A stretch of DNA of 64,000 nucleotides from Echria macrotheca (Eukaryota > Ascomycota > Sordariomycetes > Sordariales > Schizotheciaceae). The notes below the pieces were generated by a model. That model made no database searches. It was not told the DNA's origin and was given only the letters and a program-made list of their open reading frames with translations. The stretch is taken from positions 1,178,001 through 1,242,000 of the forward strand of contig MU839828.1 of the NCBI GenBank assembly GCA_030411725.1, in the 5' to 3' direction. Of this stretch, positions 1 through 10,251 are shown piece by piece. The position numbers and the translations under genes were made by a program. Within the stretch, counting starts at the first letter, position 1. Every line of letters begins with the position of its first letter.

Positions 1-2109
1 CCTCAAAACGCAGCTCGAAGTCGCACTCTTTGACAATCGGCCCTCCAATTCGCCGGTACAATCTGTTGAAGATCTTCTCTGGACTATTCTTCGGATTTGC
101 GTCGATTTTGCTTCTCGCGAGGGACCATGTGGAGTCAAGTTTCAAGATTGCTTCCAGTATTCCATCAGCGACATCGTAAGTTGCGACTTTGGATCAGCGC
201 TCCATCCCCCTTCCACTTCCTTTTTGCTAACATTTGCCGTTTTCAGGCCGAGGATGAAGCCAACATGTATACGTCGTATAAACAAACGGTCAAGTTCCTC
301 GAAGCTCTCGGTCCTGCTGCATTATCCAACGAGAAAAAGATTGATACCTTCTCGCAGGTGACCAACGAGACCAACCGGCTGGTCGAGATCATGGATATCC
401 AAGACGAGCTGAAAATCATAGATTCCGTACTAGCGATGCAGAAAAATGTGCTCCAGACGCTTGCACAGCAAATCACGGGACAGAAGCGTGTGGGTGTTCC
501 AGAAGGGGCTGAGAAGCCGTCTGCCACAAATAAGCCAGAGTCGAACCGGGAAAAGGAGCACAAACCGGTTCCAGCCACTGCAGTGCGGGACCCCACATGC
601 GTCTACGAGGCGATCGGGATTGTTGAAGACCAAATTCGGTCAGTGGCGGAGATGGTCAACTCTGCGAAAAGAGTCCAGGAAGACGTAGGTGTATTCCATT
701 ATCTTATGACTGCCGATGATACCGTTCTTTGCATGCTCCCGGTTATCAGGTGCTGACATACCGCCGAATTTAGTTGAAACAACTTCTCGACTTCAAGCAA
801 CAGCAGTCCAATGCCTGGGAGACCAGATTTTCGAGGAAACTAGCAGAACAGGGCCAAAAGCAGAACAACGTGAGTTTGCTTTCACACCCAGAGCAGAACT
901 TTACGTCTAACCTTGTTATCGGCTAGATCATGCTGGTGTTTACCCTCGTAACCATTGTGTTTGTAAGTAGGTACCTATTGTCGCCGGACCGCAAGGTCAG
1001 GGCCGACGCGATCATCGACTGCTTGGCTAACAAAACCCGCAAGCTGCCGATGTCTTTTATATCTAGCTTCTTTGCGCTAGGTGTTGAAGAGTTTCCAAAG
1101 GACAGCACATCAGGCAACACATCCTGGCCGATCAGTGAGGTGTCTGCCTACCTTTGTGAGTCCAGCTCTTTTACCCACTCGAACTGACCCCCCCAACACT
1201 AGTATAATGAGCCCTAACCCCTTGAACCATGTAGTCGGAATATCTATTGCAGTATCTCTACCAATGATAATAGCAGCATTCTACGTGAATCCCATATCCC
1301 GCATGGTCAAGGGCAAGCGAAAACGTGACCTCCGGTACCTCAAGGAAGCCTTGGCCGCGGACCGCCCCGAAGGCCACGACAGCGACCCGGAAGACTCCGA
1401 CACATCCGACGACTCATTATCAGGCGACGAAAAACCCGGAACCATGCGCAATCGTATGCGCATCCGTCGGCACAAGCATCGCAAGAAGCTCGAGCGGCAG
1501 CCGACATTTTCAGAAGACGATGACGAGGACTACGCCCCGTTATTCGGCCGTCACCGCGGCCGTCTGAACATGGTCCATACCAAGATTCCGCTCGTGCGCC
1601 GGCTGTGGGAATACAAGACCTACCGCCTCCCGGAGCTGCAGGACCTCGATGCCGCCGGTCTTGAGGATCTAGAGTGGGACTACCCGCTGAGCAGGTGGCG
1701 CAAGATGATCGCCAAGCCGGTCGACGAGGTTTTTGTGTACCTCGGCCTCGGCGGGCTCAGCAGGCGGTACGTCGACTACGTCAAGAACTATCGTCTCGAG
1801 AGGGAGTCGGATGAGCTCATTCGCGAGTTGTTCATCGAGCGCATGGAGATTGAGGATATCGAGCGAGAGAAGCGGAGGGCTGAGATCGAGTCGCGGAAAC
1901 AAGGGCTGAATCGGGACGGAATGAGTTCGGAGAAGAAGGGCAGGACACCGACCGGAGGGCTCTCCATCAGGTCGAAAAAGGGGGGAGAAAACAGCCCGAA
2001 TGTCCAAGTCGACAGCGGACAGGGTTTGACGCGGCGACTTTTCCGCCGTGCGCTGGCTCGAGGGGGGTCCAGGCCCGCGAGGGATGAGGAGAGTTTGGCT
2101 CAGCAGTGA
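1..2109 (+). CDS. CorA-like Mg2+ transporter domain protein, 5' partial
   Basis: The gene enters from the left edge. Inferred exons are <1-175, 247-684, 774-869, 927-962, 1044-1155 and 1235-2109, all with GT-AG introns and one continuous frame of about 576 visible residues. The middle part is helical and charged (DELKIIDSVLAMQKNVLQTL, EDQIRSVAEMVNSAKRVQED), as in the long CorA stalk helices. Then come two membrane segments: one contains MLVFTLVTIVF joined to LPMSFISSFFAL, and the second, ISIAVSLPMIIAAFYV, follows a short loop. The tail is long and basic/acidic. The canonical GMN signature between the two TMs is absent, as in many fungal CorA-like membrane proteins, so magnesium transport is not assured. 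The start codon and probably an N-terminal domain lie outside the window. Confidence 0.85.
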
Positions 2110-3080
2110 TTCTATATTCTTGCAGCGAATTCGCCTACAGTCAGGTACCTGTTTCTGCAAGGAAGGGTGTATTCTTTTCGTGTGAATTTACTGCTAAATC
2201 TGGTTGTTGAATCGTATCCAGAAAGGCGTTTTATGACTTCTGGACTTTGCAAATTTTGCTAGGCATCTGGTAGGAGGTGCACCCCCGGAAGGTTCCAGGA
2301 GGGCTTCCGCATACTTTTCCCCAATTATTTCAACGCCAACCGCAATGGGCAATCAGTCTCATCAGGGTCATCCTCTCATCCGACAATCACAAAGCCAACC
2401 ACTGAGACTGCTCTTTCGAACTTGGAGAGGCTTCATGCCTCCCAGCCAAGAGACGAGAGTCTAGACAGGCGGTTGGAGCTGGCGCCCCACGGAAGTTGTG
2501 TGCAACAATTCTACCAGCAACCACCAGTCCTACGATGATGAGACGCAGGACGCAACAGCGGGATTATTGGCCAATGCGGATGTCTGGGGAGAGGCTGAAC
2601 TGACGGGACTTGATCAAGCGTTTTGGGGAGCGCAGTAGTCGACCGGCTGTCTGGCGCCATAACAACTAGGCTACCTTAGGTATGTTTCCAAAAGGATACA
2701 AATAAATCAAGGCTGCAAGCCTGATTAGTGCCGGCGCTCAAGATGGCCCGTTGCGACCGTAACACTATGCCGAGCTTGGACACCCGAGTAAGACCCAGCC
2801 TAGATTCTAATTTCGATGGTTTGCATGAGACTATCATCCCAAAAATAACGATGTGGGTATCATGACGTAGGTAACCATCTAAGTTTGGACGGGACCTATT
2901 TAAGTAACGTGAATATCTCCCCATCAGCAACTCTGTCTGACTCGGAATTTTTCAGCCACCACACAACATAGGTACGCAAAACACGAAGCCAAGACAATAA
3001 CCCAATCGACGCCGTCATGACACTCTAACTAAACTGGATACCCGACGTCAAACTTACAACCACAGTCGATTCGACTGACC
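2110..3080. other. Intergenic, no gene seen
   Basis: No open frame here shows family motifs or plausible splicing. The only recognisable item is a short MITE-end remnant at 2262-2287. Confidence 0.6.
2262..2287. repeat. Degenerate solo end of the 420-bp MITE family
   Basis: The sequence GGCATCTGGTAGGAGGTGCA followed by CCCCC matches the terminal repeat of the elements at 10252-10670 and 14714-15133 (GGCATCTGATAGGGGTGCA then CCCCCC) apart from a substitution and a small length difference. No partner end or target duplication was found nearby, so this is a fragment at best. Confidence 0.4.
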
Positions 3081-4703
3081 ATGCTCCCGCCAAGCCCGAC
3101 GACGCACCCCGTCCCGGCGGCCGGACACGCAGCGCTCCCCGATTTCCCGCCGGCATACCACCCTCGGCCAAAGATGAACCCCCTCATGGCCGAAGCACAC
3201 CACAACCGCACCAAAAGTCCGCTCTGTCGTCTCCCCGATGCAGTTCTCATCTGCTTACTTCGGCACTGCGATCTCGTATCAGTCGAATGCCTTCGCCGTA
3301 CCAGCCGCGTCTTCCTTGCGCTCTTCCACGAAGCATTCGTCGAGAATGAGGCCTGTTACTGGTCCACCCAGTATATCGAGCAGCTGCCGTGGCCGACGTC
3401 CAACATTCCTTCCCTCTTCTTTTCGAGTGCCGAGAGAGATGCGTTCCTAGCTTTATGGGTACGGGACGAATATTGTGCGGGATGCCAAGCCGCAATGACG
3501 CGTGGAGATTGGGCCGCGAGGGTGGCGTACCTGACGAAGCGGTATTTGTACTGTGAAGGGTGTGGTGTTGACCGTCCGGCTTGTCTGTTCTCGGCCACAG
3601 AACGAGAAAAGGGGGTTAGTATGATGTGTATCGGCCATCAAGGGTACGTGCGGCTGTGTAAACACCGCTGGATTAAGTGGGAACAGCTCGTTCATGAGGC
3701 GGAGCTGCGGCTGTGGCGAGATCCGGACGCTGCCGAGAAGAGTGTCGTCACCGAACTGATGTCGTGTGGGCTGGACCACGGAAGCCGTTCTTCGGGTGCC
3801 GTTCGTGGGGTAGCACGGGGTATCTGGGATGCGTTTCGCAAGCTGTGTGGGCTATTAGTACCGTCGTCGTATCTCCCGTCGGCAGGACCCCCATCCAGCA
3901 GTTCCGAATCTTTACCTCAACAGCACAAGGCAGGCGACCACCTATCCTGCAAGTGCCAACCCTCTCACCAGCCAACCATTACATGTCGCTTTGGCATGTC
4001 CCCAACAGACGCTCACACCGGAATCATGATCATTACCCTTTGCTGGGCCGGACATATCGCTCTAGCCAAGAGTGTTCGAGGCCGCTACAACGCCGAGGTC
4101 TTCGAGGATGGTGTCAACAAGCTTTACCTCCAGCAGGGGAGGTACATTTGTCCTCAGACTGAACCAAGTCGTGTTATTGGCGATGGTTTATGCGACCCCT
4201 GTCGGTGCGACTGCCTCGAATATCCAGGCAAGTCTTCGGTATGGAAACGGCCTTTACCCGAGTGGCGGACGATAGTGACCTGCCGCACTGACCGGCGTGC
4301 TGGCCTGGGCCGTGGGGATCCCGCAGTACATCGCGGTCTTCGGATTGCAAATCCCGAATTGTTCGGCAAAGGCCAATGCTACAGCCAATATCTGGAGGAT
4401 GAGGGCTGTATAGGTTATAAGGCCGACGTTATGGTGTGCAGCGCGTCCCCGGAATGGGCCGTAGTCACCTACATGTCCACTATGGCTATCGACCTGGACC
4501 AGAACAACCAGCAGGTCCTGGGTCCAATGAACTGCGAATGGTACAGGGCACTCGACCCGGATTCATTCGATCTCAAGGAAGATTACGAGGGGTTTGGTGT
4601 TTATTGGTGCGTAGACCGGAACTGTAGGAACTATTATAGCCACGGCCAATCCCGGCTGAGCCGTTTTCTGAAGCCGCAAGACTACCTACGGCGTTGTCCT
4701 TGA
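3081..4703 (+). CDS. F-box domain protein
   Basis: Single exon, 540 aa. An F-box-type motif sits at about residues 48-78 (LCRLPDAVLICLLRHCDLVS, then VECLRRTSRVF), preceded by a proline-rich leader. F-box proteins join a substrate to the Skp1-cullin ubiquitin ligase. After the F-box there is a cysteine-rich stretch at about residues 130-200 (CAGC, CEGCG, CIGH, CKH) and a second one further on (CDPCRCDC near residue 375), suggesting metal-binding or disulfide-supported modules that may be the substrate-binding part. There are no kelch, WD40 or LRR repeats. The substrate is unknown. The ATG at 3081 is the first in frame; a second at 3174 would also keep the F-box. Confidence 0.8.
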   Translation: MLPPSPTTHPVPAAGHAALPDFPPAYHPRPKMNPLMAEAHHNRTKSPLCRLPDAVLICLLRHCDLVSVECLRRTSRVFLALFHEAFVENEACYWSTQYIEQLPWPTSNIPSLFFSSAERDAFLALWVRDEYCAGCQAAMTRGDWAARVAYLTKRYLYCEGCGVDRPACLFSATEREKGVSMMCIGHQGYVRLCKHRWIKWEQLVHEAELRLWRDPDAAEKSVVTELMSCGLDHGSRSSGAVRGVARGIWDAFRKLCGLLVPSSYLPSAGPPSSSSESLPQQHKAGDHLSCKCQPSHQPTITCRFGMSPTDAHTGIMIITLCWAGHIALAKSVRGRYNAEVFEDGVNKLYLQQGRYICPQTEPSRVIGDGLCDPCRCDCLEYPGKSSVWKRPLPEWRTIVTCRTDRRAGLGRGDPAVHRGLRIANPELFGKGQCYSQYLEDEGCIGYKADVMVCSASPEWAVVTYMSTMAIDLDQNNQQVLGPMNCEWYRALDPDSFDLKEDYEGFGVYWCVDRNCRNYYSHGQSRLSRFLKPQDYLRRCP

Positions 4704-4985
4704 CGGCACTGCTAAACCACCACGGCCCAGGTTACTTAGGTACCTGACCAAACAGGTGCTGAACCGCATAGGCATTCCTGTATTTAGGGTGAACTGCCTG
4801 CTGGCAGCCCGCCAGCACCATCTAGATTCATTGGACTGTTTTCACACACTTTTGGTTGTTTCTGCTTAGGACCCTCTCCCCCACCTTTTTCCATAGAAAA
4901 AACCACCATTTCAATACCGCATGAACTCACCGCAAAAGCAAAAACAACTAAAGTGGTGAGAGAAAAGTCCAGTCGATGTAGTGTT

Positions 4986-5037
4986 GAGCTGTGGTGGGAG
5001 TGCGACAGCTTCTGCACCTGCGAATGCGGATGGGTCA
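4986..5037 (+). repeat. 52-bp fragment of a HET-domain gene
   Basis: These 52 bases match 13808-13859 inside the HET gene at 51 of 52 positions (C at 5018 against T at 13840). Both encode ELWWECDSFCTCECGW in the same frame. Flanking sequence does not match, so this is a gene scrap rather than a whole paralogue. Confidence 0.8.
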
Positions 5038-5342
5038 TCATCACCAATGCCTCCCAGCTCCTTCTCACACTGCTTCGTGATTGTATGTGTCGAGCTCTTG
5101 CCAGATCAACCCAAGGGAAGAGCCGTTTCCATCCTGCGGGGCCCTTTACGTGGGGTTCTTGCCAGATCAGCTCAGGTACCCCATGACAACTGCGAAAGGA
5201 AGGCGCTTGAATTGCCATTTCCCTAGAACGGGGGGTTCCATGATGCGTCGTCGTTCGGTTGCAGTGAACTATTTCTTCCGTCCATATTTCTGCGCGACGT
5301 AACAACACAGCGACAACGACCACGACAACGACAACAACAACA

Positions 5343-5343
5343 A

Positions 5344-5376
<33 letters not shown>

Positions 5377-5388
5377 CACGCACACACA
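5343..5388. repeat. (CA)n microsatellite followed by CTAAC
   Basis: An almost pure CA dinucleotide tract with a few CG interruptions. It runs directly into CTAACACATTGACTTTGGGCAG, which looks like a branch site and 3' splice acceptor. The tract may lie inside an intron of the following reading frame. Confidence 0.8.
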
Positions 5389-5465
5389 CTAACACATTGA
5401 CTTTGGGCAGCGCAGGGCCCAACGACGAGTACGAGGACGAAGACGAGGAGGACGAAGACGACGAG

Positions 5466-5789
5466 ATGGGAGAACTCGACCGCGCCATTGTCAAGGCGGC
5501 CAAGCTCATTGCCGAAGGCCGGAGAGAGCAGGCCGCGGCCATGCGGGACCTGGCGGCTGCCGTGCGGGAGCACGGCGAGATGACATGGGCCGAGAAGGCG
5601 GAAGGTGTGTTGAGCATCGCAACCACCGCGACCTTGGTGGTCGCCGGTGGTTATCGGTTGTGGGTGTGGTTGCGGAGGAGGGGGTGGCGGGAGCTGGCTG
5701 GGGCGGGGGCCGGCACGGAGTTGGGGGAACTCGGCCTGGAAGCGGCTGACCGGGCGAGGCGGAGACGGCTCCGGTCTGTCACCATGTGA
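5466..5789 (+). CDS. Hypothetical acidic/helical one-TM protein, possibly a 3' exon
   Basis: I do not recognise this gene. From the first ATG the frame gives 107 aa; it stays open upstream through an acidic run (EYEDEDEEDEDDE) to a possible splice acceptor near 5410. The sequence is a charged Ala-rich helix (about residues 1-45, KAAKLIAEGRREQAAAMRDL), then one probable membrane segment (VLSIATTATLVVAGGYRLWV), then an Arg-rich tail. High G+C and amphipathic character favour coding DNA over chance, but no family or upstream exon was identified. It may be a decayed 3' end. Confidence 0.35.
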   Translation: MGELDRAIVKAAKLIAEGRREQAAAMRDLAAAVREHGEMTWAEKAEGVLSIATTATLVVAGGYRLWVWLRRRGWRELAGAGAGTELGELGLEAADRARRRRLRSVTM

Positions 5790-5809
5790 CTTGGTCTTGG
5801 TGGCTAAGT

Positions 5810-5945
5810 GTTTTGTTTTTCCTTTATCTTATTTTTCCTTTGTCTTGTCTTTCCTTTGTCTTGTTTTGCCTTTGTTTTGTTTGTCTTTGTTTTGTTTGTC
5901 TTTGTTTTGTTTTGCCTTTGTCTTGTTTTGCCTTTGTTTTGTTGA
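5810..5945. repeat. Pyrimidine-rich CTTTGTCTTGTTTTGC low-complexity tract
   Basis: Irregular tandem repeats of TTTGTCTTGT and TTTGCCTTTG give a strongly strand-asymmetric run just downstream of the frame ending at 5789. Confidence 0.75.
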
Positions 5946-6217
5946 TTCGTTTGGTCTGATTCCATCATGGGGCTAGTATTCTTAGATATTCGGCCCTGTG
6001 CCATCCCCAACATACACGGTAAGTCACTCTCCTTAAGTCACAGTGCGTGATGGGCGAAGGCCCGCAAAAGCAGAGGAAGTTCTCTCGAGGGACCACCATT
6101 TTTCTTGCTGTAGTTGTGAATAGCTTCACTTCTGGAAGGACCGGCAACCAAAGGCCACCAAGATAAAAAAGAGGTCCGACCGGCAACCTTTGAAGCCATC
6201 AAACTCTCCAACTCCAT

Positions 6218-6509
6218 CACACGGTCGGCCAGAGGGTCGGCCACCACCGCCACCATCACCACCACACAATCACCACACAACCACACATAGCGCCGTCGCG
6301 CATCGCGCATCTTCAACCCGGTACGTGCCAACGATTGCATCGGCCCTATACTGATTGACGTATGCAGATGTGATGACAGGCGGCCGGATGCACGGGTAGG
6401 TAGTGCCGACTGGGTAGACTGGCGATGGCGATGGCGATGGCGATGGCGATGGCGGTGGTGGTGATGGTGGTGGTGGTGGTGATGGCCGACCCTCTGGCCG
6501 ACCGTGTGG
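6218..6509. repeat. Inverted repeat with GGCGAT/GGTGGT microsatellites
   Basis: The left arm at 6218-6243 (CACACGGTCGGCCAGAGGG, then TCGGCCA) reappears as its reverse complement at about 6483-6508. Both arms are flanked on the inner side by complementary trinucleotide tracts: CCACCACCGCCACCATCACC on the left, and GGCGAT hexamers then GGTGGTGATGG on the right. The loop is roughly 200 bp. Confidence 0.7.
6421..6482. repeat. (GGCGAT)n / (GGT)n microsatellite
   Basis: Five or so GGCGAT hexamers grade into GGTGGT repeats. A related GGTGGTTATGG tract lies at 6600-6660, ending in TAGG repeats. Confidence 0.85.
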
Positions 6510-7423
6510 TAGGTAAGGTTGTGGCCGGCTGCGTGGTTGATGGGGATCGCAGCGGTTACAGCCAATGCCCGGTGATAGCGATGGTGATGGTTGTAGTAGT
6601 TGTTATGGTGGTGGTTATGGTGGTGGTGGTGGCGGTGGTGGTAGGGGTGGTGGTAGGTAGGTAGGCAGGTAGGTAGGTAGGTAGCCAATCAGATGAATAG
6701 CGTTGTTTTTGCACCTTTTCTACACCTAATCAGGGCCAGCCTGTTGCAACCATTGGCCAACGCATCAACGGCTGGTCAACGCATCAACGGTTGATGGTGT
6801 TTGTCAACCGCTATATATAGAAAGTGATTTTTAACTGGAAAACAGTTTCCGGCGTTTTTAAACCGTAGATATATATAAACCGTTATTACCTACCCCCCTT
6901 ACCCGAGAATGCGGCTGCGCTAGGCCGTGAGGCACATGGAGTCAAGTAAAAGTGTGACAGCGTTCGCTTGAGTGATACCTACGGTATCTGACTGATGAAT
7001 CTACCTATCTACCTATTTGCCTATCTATGTATCTGACAGAGACCGTAAAAGTCCAATGTGGTTGGCGTAAGATCAGTTGATGCTAGGGCTGGTTCCAGCA
7101 ACGCACTTATTGGCTGCGAGGACAGAGATATCGTTGCGATTGATTGGCGAAGTGTGATTTGGTCTCTGTTGGGGTCCGAGTCTACCTGGTCAACTCAAAA
7201 ACTCTGTGAAAGGGGGAGAACGTACCTACCTACCTGGCTCGTTTGTGACTTGCCCTGTGATTCGGAGACTTGTGGATCCTATCCGAGATGCATGAATATG
7301 GAGAAGAGAGTAGGCTGAAGCTGAAGATTGACGACGACGTGGAATGTTGGACATAGAGCAGAAGACACGGTAAAGTGTGACCGCAACAACAAACAGCTCG
7401 GGAGGCGGATAAACACACAACAC

Positions 7424-7446
7424 AGACACACACACACACACACACA
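7424..7446. repeat. Second (CA)n tract followed by CTAACAC repeats
   Basis: A CA dinucleotide run continues into CTAACACACTAACACAG, the same composition as the tract at 5343-5388. No coding frame follows it convincingly. Confidence 0.7.
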
Positions 7447-8940
7447 CTAACACACTAACACAGCCACGAATAGTATACGCACCTGAGCGGATAACGGCGG
7501 TGTGTCGGCGACGTCCAACGGGTGAATCTGAAGTGGATTGAAGTTTTGGACCTAAGTGGTAAGAAGTCGGAAGTTGCGCCCCGGTGGCTGATAGAATGAT
7601 TGTCGGGACGAAGCCCATTCAGTCAGGATGTCGAAAAGATGGACGTAACTCCGGGCCCGTCTCGAGGAGGCATATAGGCAAGCGGCTTATTTTCAGGTTG
7701 TTGGCAGCGTACACGACTGATCTCGTCGCCGTTTCTGGAAGGATTGACGAAATACGAGGTGTCGGACGCTGAAAACACGATTTGCAGGCGACAGGCATAG
7801 TGCGTGAGTGTATCGAACGGATTGTCGTTGTAGTTTGACGGCTCTCCAGGCCTCGGGAGCGCTCGCCCGCGGGTTGGGACAGTTGGGAGATGAGACAAGA
7901 GTGCTCAGACTGCTGCAAAGAACGCGCCAATGTCAGCGAGACTGGAACGACATCGTGTCAGAGGGAATTTCAGACCTGGTAGATCGTGCAAGACGCTGCA
8001 ATTCGAGGCCCGAATAGTGCAGTTGATGTTACTCGGTGTCTTGGAGCGGTGCCAACAGACGTAGGCTGTGTTCTTGGAATGAGGGAACTGGAGTAGAACA
8101 AGGGGGAATCTGCCCTGACAAAAGGTCGCTGAGGGAACAATAGGGCGAAGAGGGAACAACCTCTGACGCACGACCACTGCTCGGCCACACTCACCTTACC
8201 TTCCAGTGGGTATGGTACGTCACAGTGGCAGCTGTAGTGGAAGGCTTGGTTCATCCAGGGGAAAGCGGGAGAAGTTGCGAGCCCTGAGATCGATGACGAC
8301 ACCTTCCATGGCCTACACTGCACTCTTGTCAACCTGCTGTATGGGGAGAATGAGTGTGGAATTCTGGTGGAAGGAAGAGAGGGAAGCCAGATCCACACGA
8401 GGGAAAAGGCAACACAAGGGCTGTGGTGGAAACCCACATGTGGGTCTGTGGGTCCCACAGCATGCTGTCTTCGCACTGCCCGATGTCTCTTTACGAATGA
8501 GGAGACTTAATCAGTCGTGACACAGAGCGTGGCATAAGCTGCATGTAACTTGCCTGGGTTTTCTGGACTGTGGTAAAGCGCGATTCTCGAGAAGACCTTC
8601 CCTCTCCTACATTCTCGCTGTGCATTTCCACCCGAAAAGATTGACGTCACGTCCCTGGATGGGAGCATGGATTGCTCTTGCCATCTAAACGGCGCCGGAC
8701 AAACTCGATTGGGGGATGATAACGACCAAACCAGCTTTCCAAGGATGGTGTGTCTGAGGCCACCAGTCGCCAGCCCCAGAGACACAACGAGATACTTGGA
8801 TACATTGGTGAACCGCTCAACAACTGTCTGAGCCCATGTGCTCTCCCCCTGGTACAGTCATCATCACCAATGCATCCCAACTCCTCCCTGCCAGAGCTTC
8901 ACCAAATTCCTTCTCGGTCAAACTGTCAAATCTCATGTCC

Positions 8941-9708
8941 TTACAGTGAGACGCCAAGAGCAAGGCAAGCGCTCACAAACGCAGTAAGGCACGCAGTCAG
9001 CTGAGCAACCAGATCGACCAGCAGCAAGAGATCCACCGCCAACAGCCCGCCCGCCTTGCCCAAGCAGACACTAACAAGCAGATTAACGAGTACCTTGACG
9101 GCAGCCCCCAGCTTCAGTAACACAGTGGCAAAGACGCTGACGCTGACGCTAGCCAGGAGTGAAGCGTGGATCTTGACCAGGACCGAAGCGCAGAGGTTGA
9201 CAATGGCAATGACGGCGGTCGCGCAGGCTTTCACGTCGGCAACGACAAGGCCGCCAGCTTTGACCGTGGCACCGAGGTCGGCGCCGAGCTTCACGACCAG
9301 GTCGGCGATGACCTGCAGATCGGCAATGACGGAGACGGCAACGTCGGCGTTGATTTTGGCATCCACGGCTGCATCGATCTTGGCGGCTTCAAGTTCGTCA
9401 GCGAATATCCCAGAGTGTGTCCGGATAATTGCACGACGATATGGACTGGTACTTACTGATATCATCGCACTTCTTCTTCACGTCCGTGTAGCATTTCTCA
9501 GCGGGTGCGGCGAAGGTGCGCTTCATGAGTGAAGACTCTGGGATACCGGGCTCCGCCACCGGAGCCGAAAAGACTGTAAGATGGGAGCGTTAGCGGTCAT
9601 TGCCAGAATGAAAAGTAGGTGTCTTTATGGTTTAATGTGAAATAGCTTACCCGGAGCGATGCATGTTGCGAACGCTGCGACGGACACGAAGATGTTCGAG
9701 AGGTGCAT
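8941..9708 (-). CDS. Secreted Ala/Val-rich helical protein, unknown function
   Basis: Three inferred exons on the minus strand: 9708-9651, 9573-9457 and 9386-8941, all GT-AG, giving 206 aa. The start is fixed by a good signal peptide (MHLSNIFVSVAAFATCIA). A dibasic KR at about residue 37 (SLMKRTFAAP) could be a Kex2 site releasing the mature chain. The first part has two cysteines (EKCYTDVKKKCDDI). The third exon is a long run of Ala, Val and Leu with regularly spaced Asp, Lys and single Cys (ADLVVKLGADLGATVKAGGL, KACATAVIAIVNLCASVLVK), suggesting a bundle of amphipathic or membrane-associating helices. I do not recognise the family with certainty. MITE A lies about 540 bp upstream of its start. 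Confidence 0.75.
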
Positions 9709-10251
9709 TTTGAGGGATGAGTTGAAGAGGTTTCAACAAAGGCTCCTGGAGATAAGAAAGGATGAAGTTTCTAGGTGTTCCGTCTCGGCGCTCTGGTCTG
9801 ATCGATGGTGAGAGAAGTAATGAGAGCTGTACGGGTCCGGAGACGAGCTTTTTATCCTTTTTTCCCACCTCGTCAAACGAGAGTCAGTCCTCTTCCTTCC
9901 CGTCGTCTACCGAGTCTGTCGTCCGGGAACATGGTAAACACTATGGAACAGCAACTCATCTTCCGAATGTCCAATATCGTCGGCGAAGCCTCTGCTGCAT
10001 CCTGATTGCAACATACAGCTTGTGCTCAGGCGAGACCCACTGCCAGGCTGGTTGAGTCTTGGTACGGTTCTGTAGGGTAGTAGTCGACCGTATAGAATTC
10101 CCTCCGTCGATATGGAGATGCGAGCTGTTATATGCAGTACATCGACAGTGACATCATGTTCGCAGTCAACCAAGCTCGTCCCGAAAAGCATAGAGCTGCT
10201 AGCTGTTGTGCAAAGTTCAGCGAGACATAAGCCAACGTTACTCCCGTTAAA
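9709..10251. other. Upstream region of the secreted protein gene
   Basis: This should hold the promoter of the minus-strand gene starting at 9708. No additional gene is supported; it ends at the target duplication of MITE A. Confidence 0.5.

Larger units (their letters stand above)
4704..5396. other. Intergenic with HET-gene scrap and CA microsatellite
   Basis: The stretch holds a 52-bp near-copy of the HET gene (4986-5037), a direct repeat of the phrase CTTGCCAGATCA spaced about 60 bp apart (near 5097 and 5157), and a (CA)n tract at about 5343-5388. No intact gene is supported. Confidence 0.55.
5790..8940. other. Repeat-rich stretch without a supported gene
   Basis: About 3.1 kb containing a T-rich CTTTGTCTTGTTTTGC low-complexity run (5810-5945), simple repeats and an inverted repeat (6218-6680), TA-rich DNA (6800-6890), ACCTATCT-type repeats (7000-7030) and a second (CA)n tract (7424-7446). 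Short reading frames on both strands contain microsatellite translations or lack family motifs. A 28-bp phrase at 8859-8886 resembles 5035-5062. Confidence 0.6.

Noticed and set aside
7226..7618. 130-codon minus-strand frame
   Set aside because: Much of it is the translation of the CA microsatellite (alternating Cys-Val), with no other support.
7970..8476. 168-codon minus-strand frame
   Set aside because: No signal peptide, domain motif or neighbouring exon; composition is that of random GC-rich sequence.
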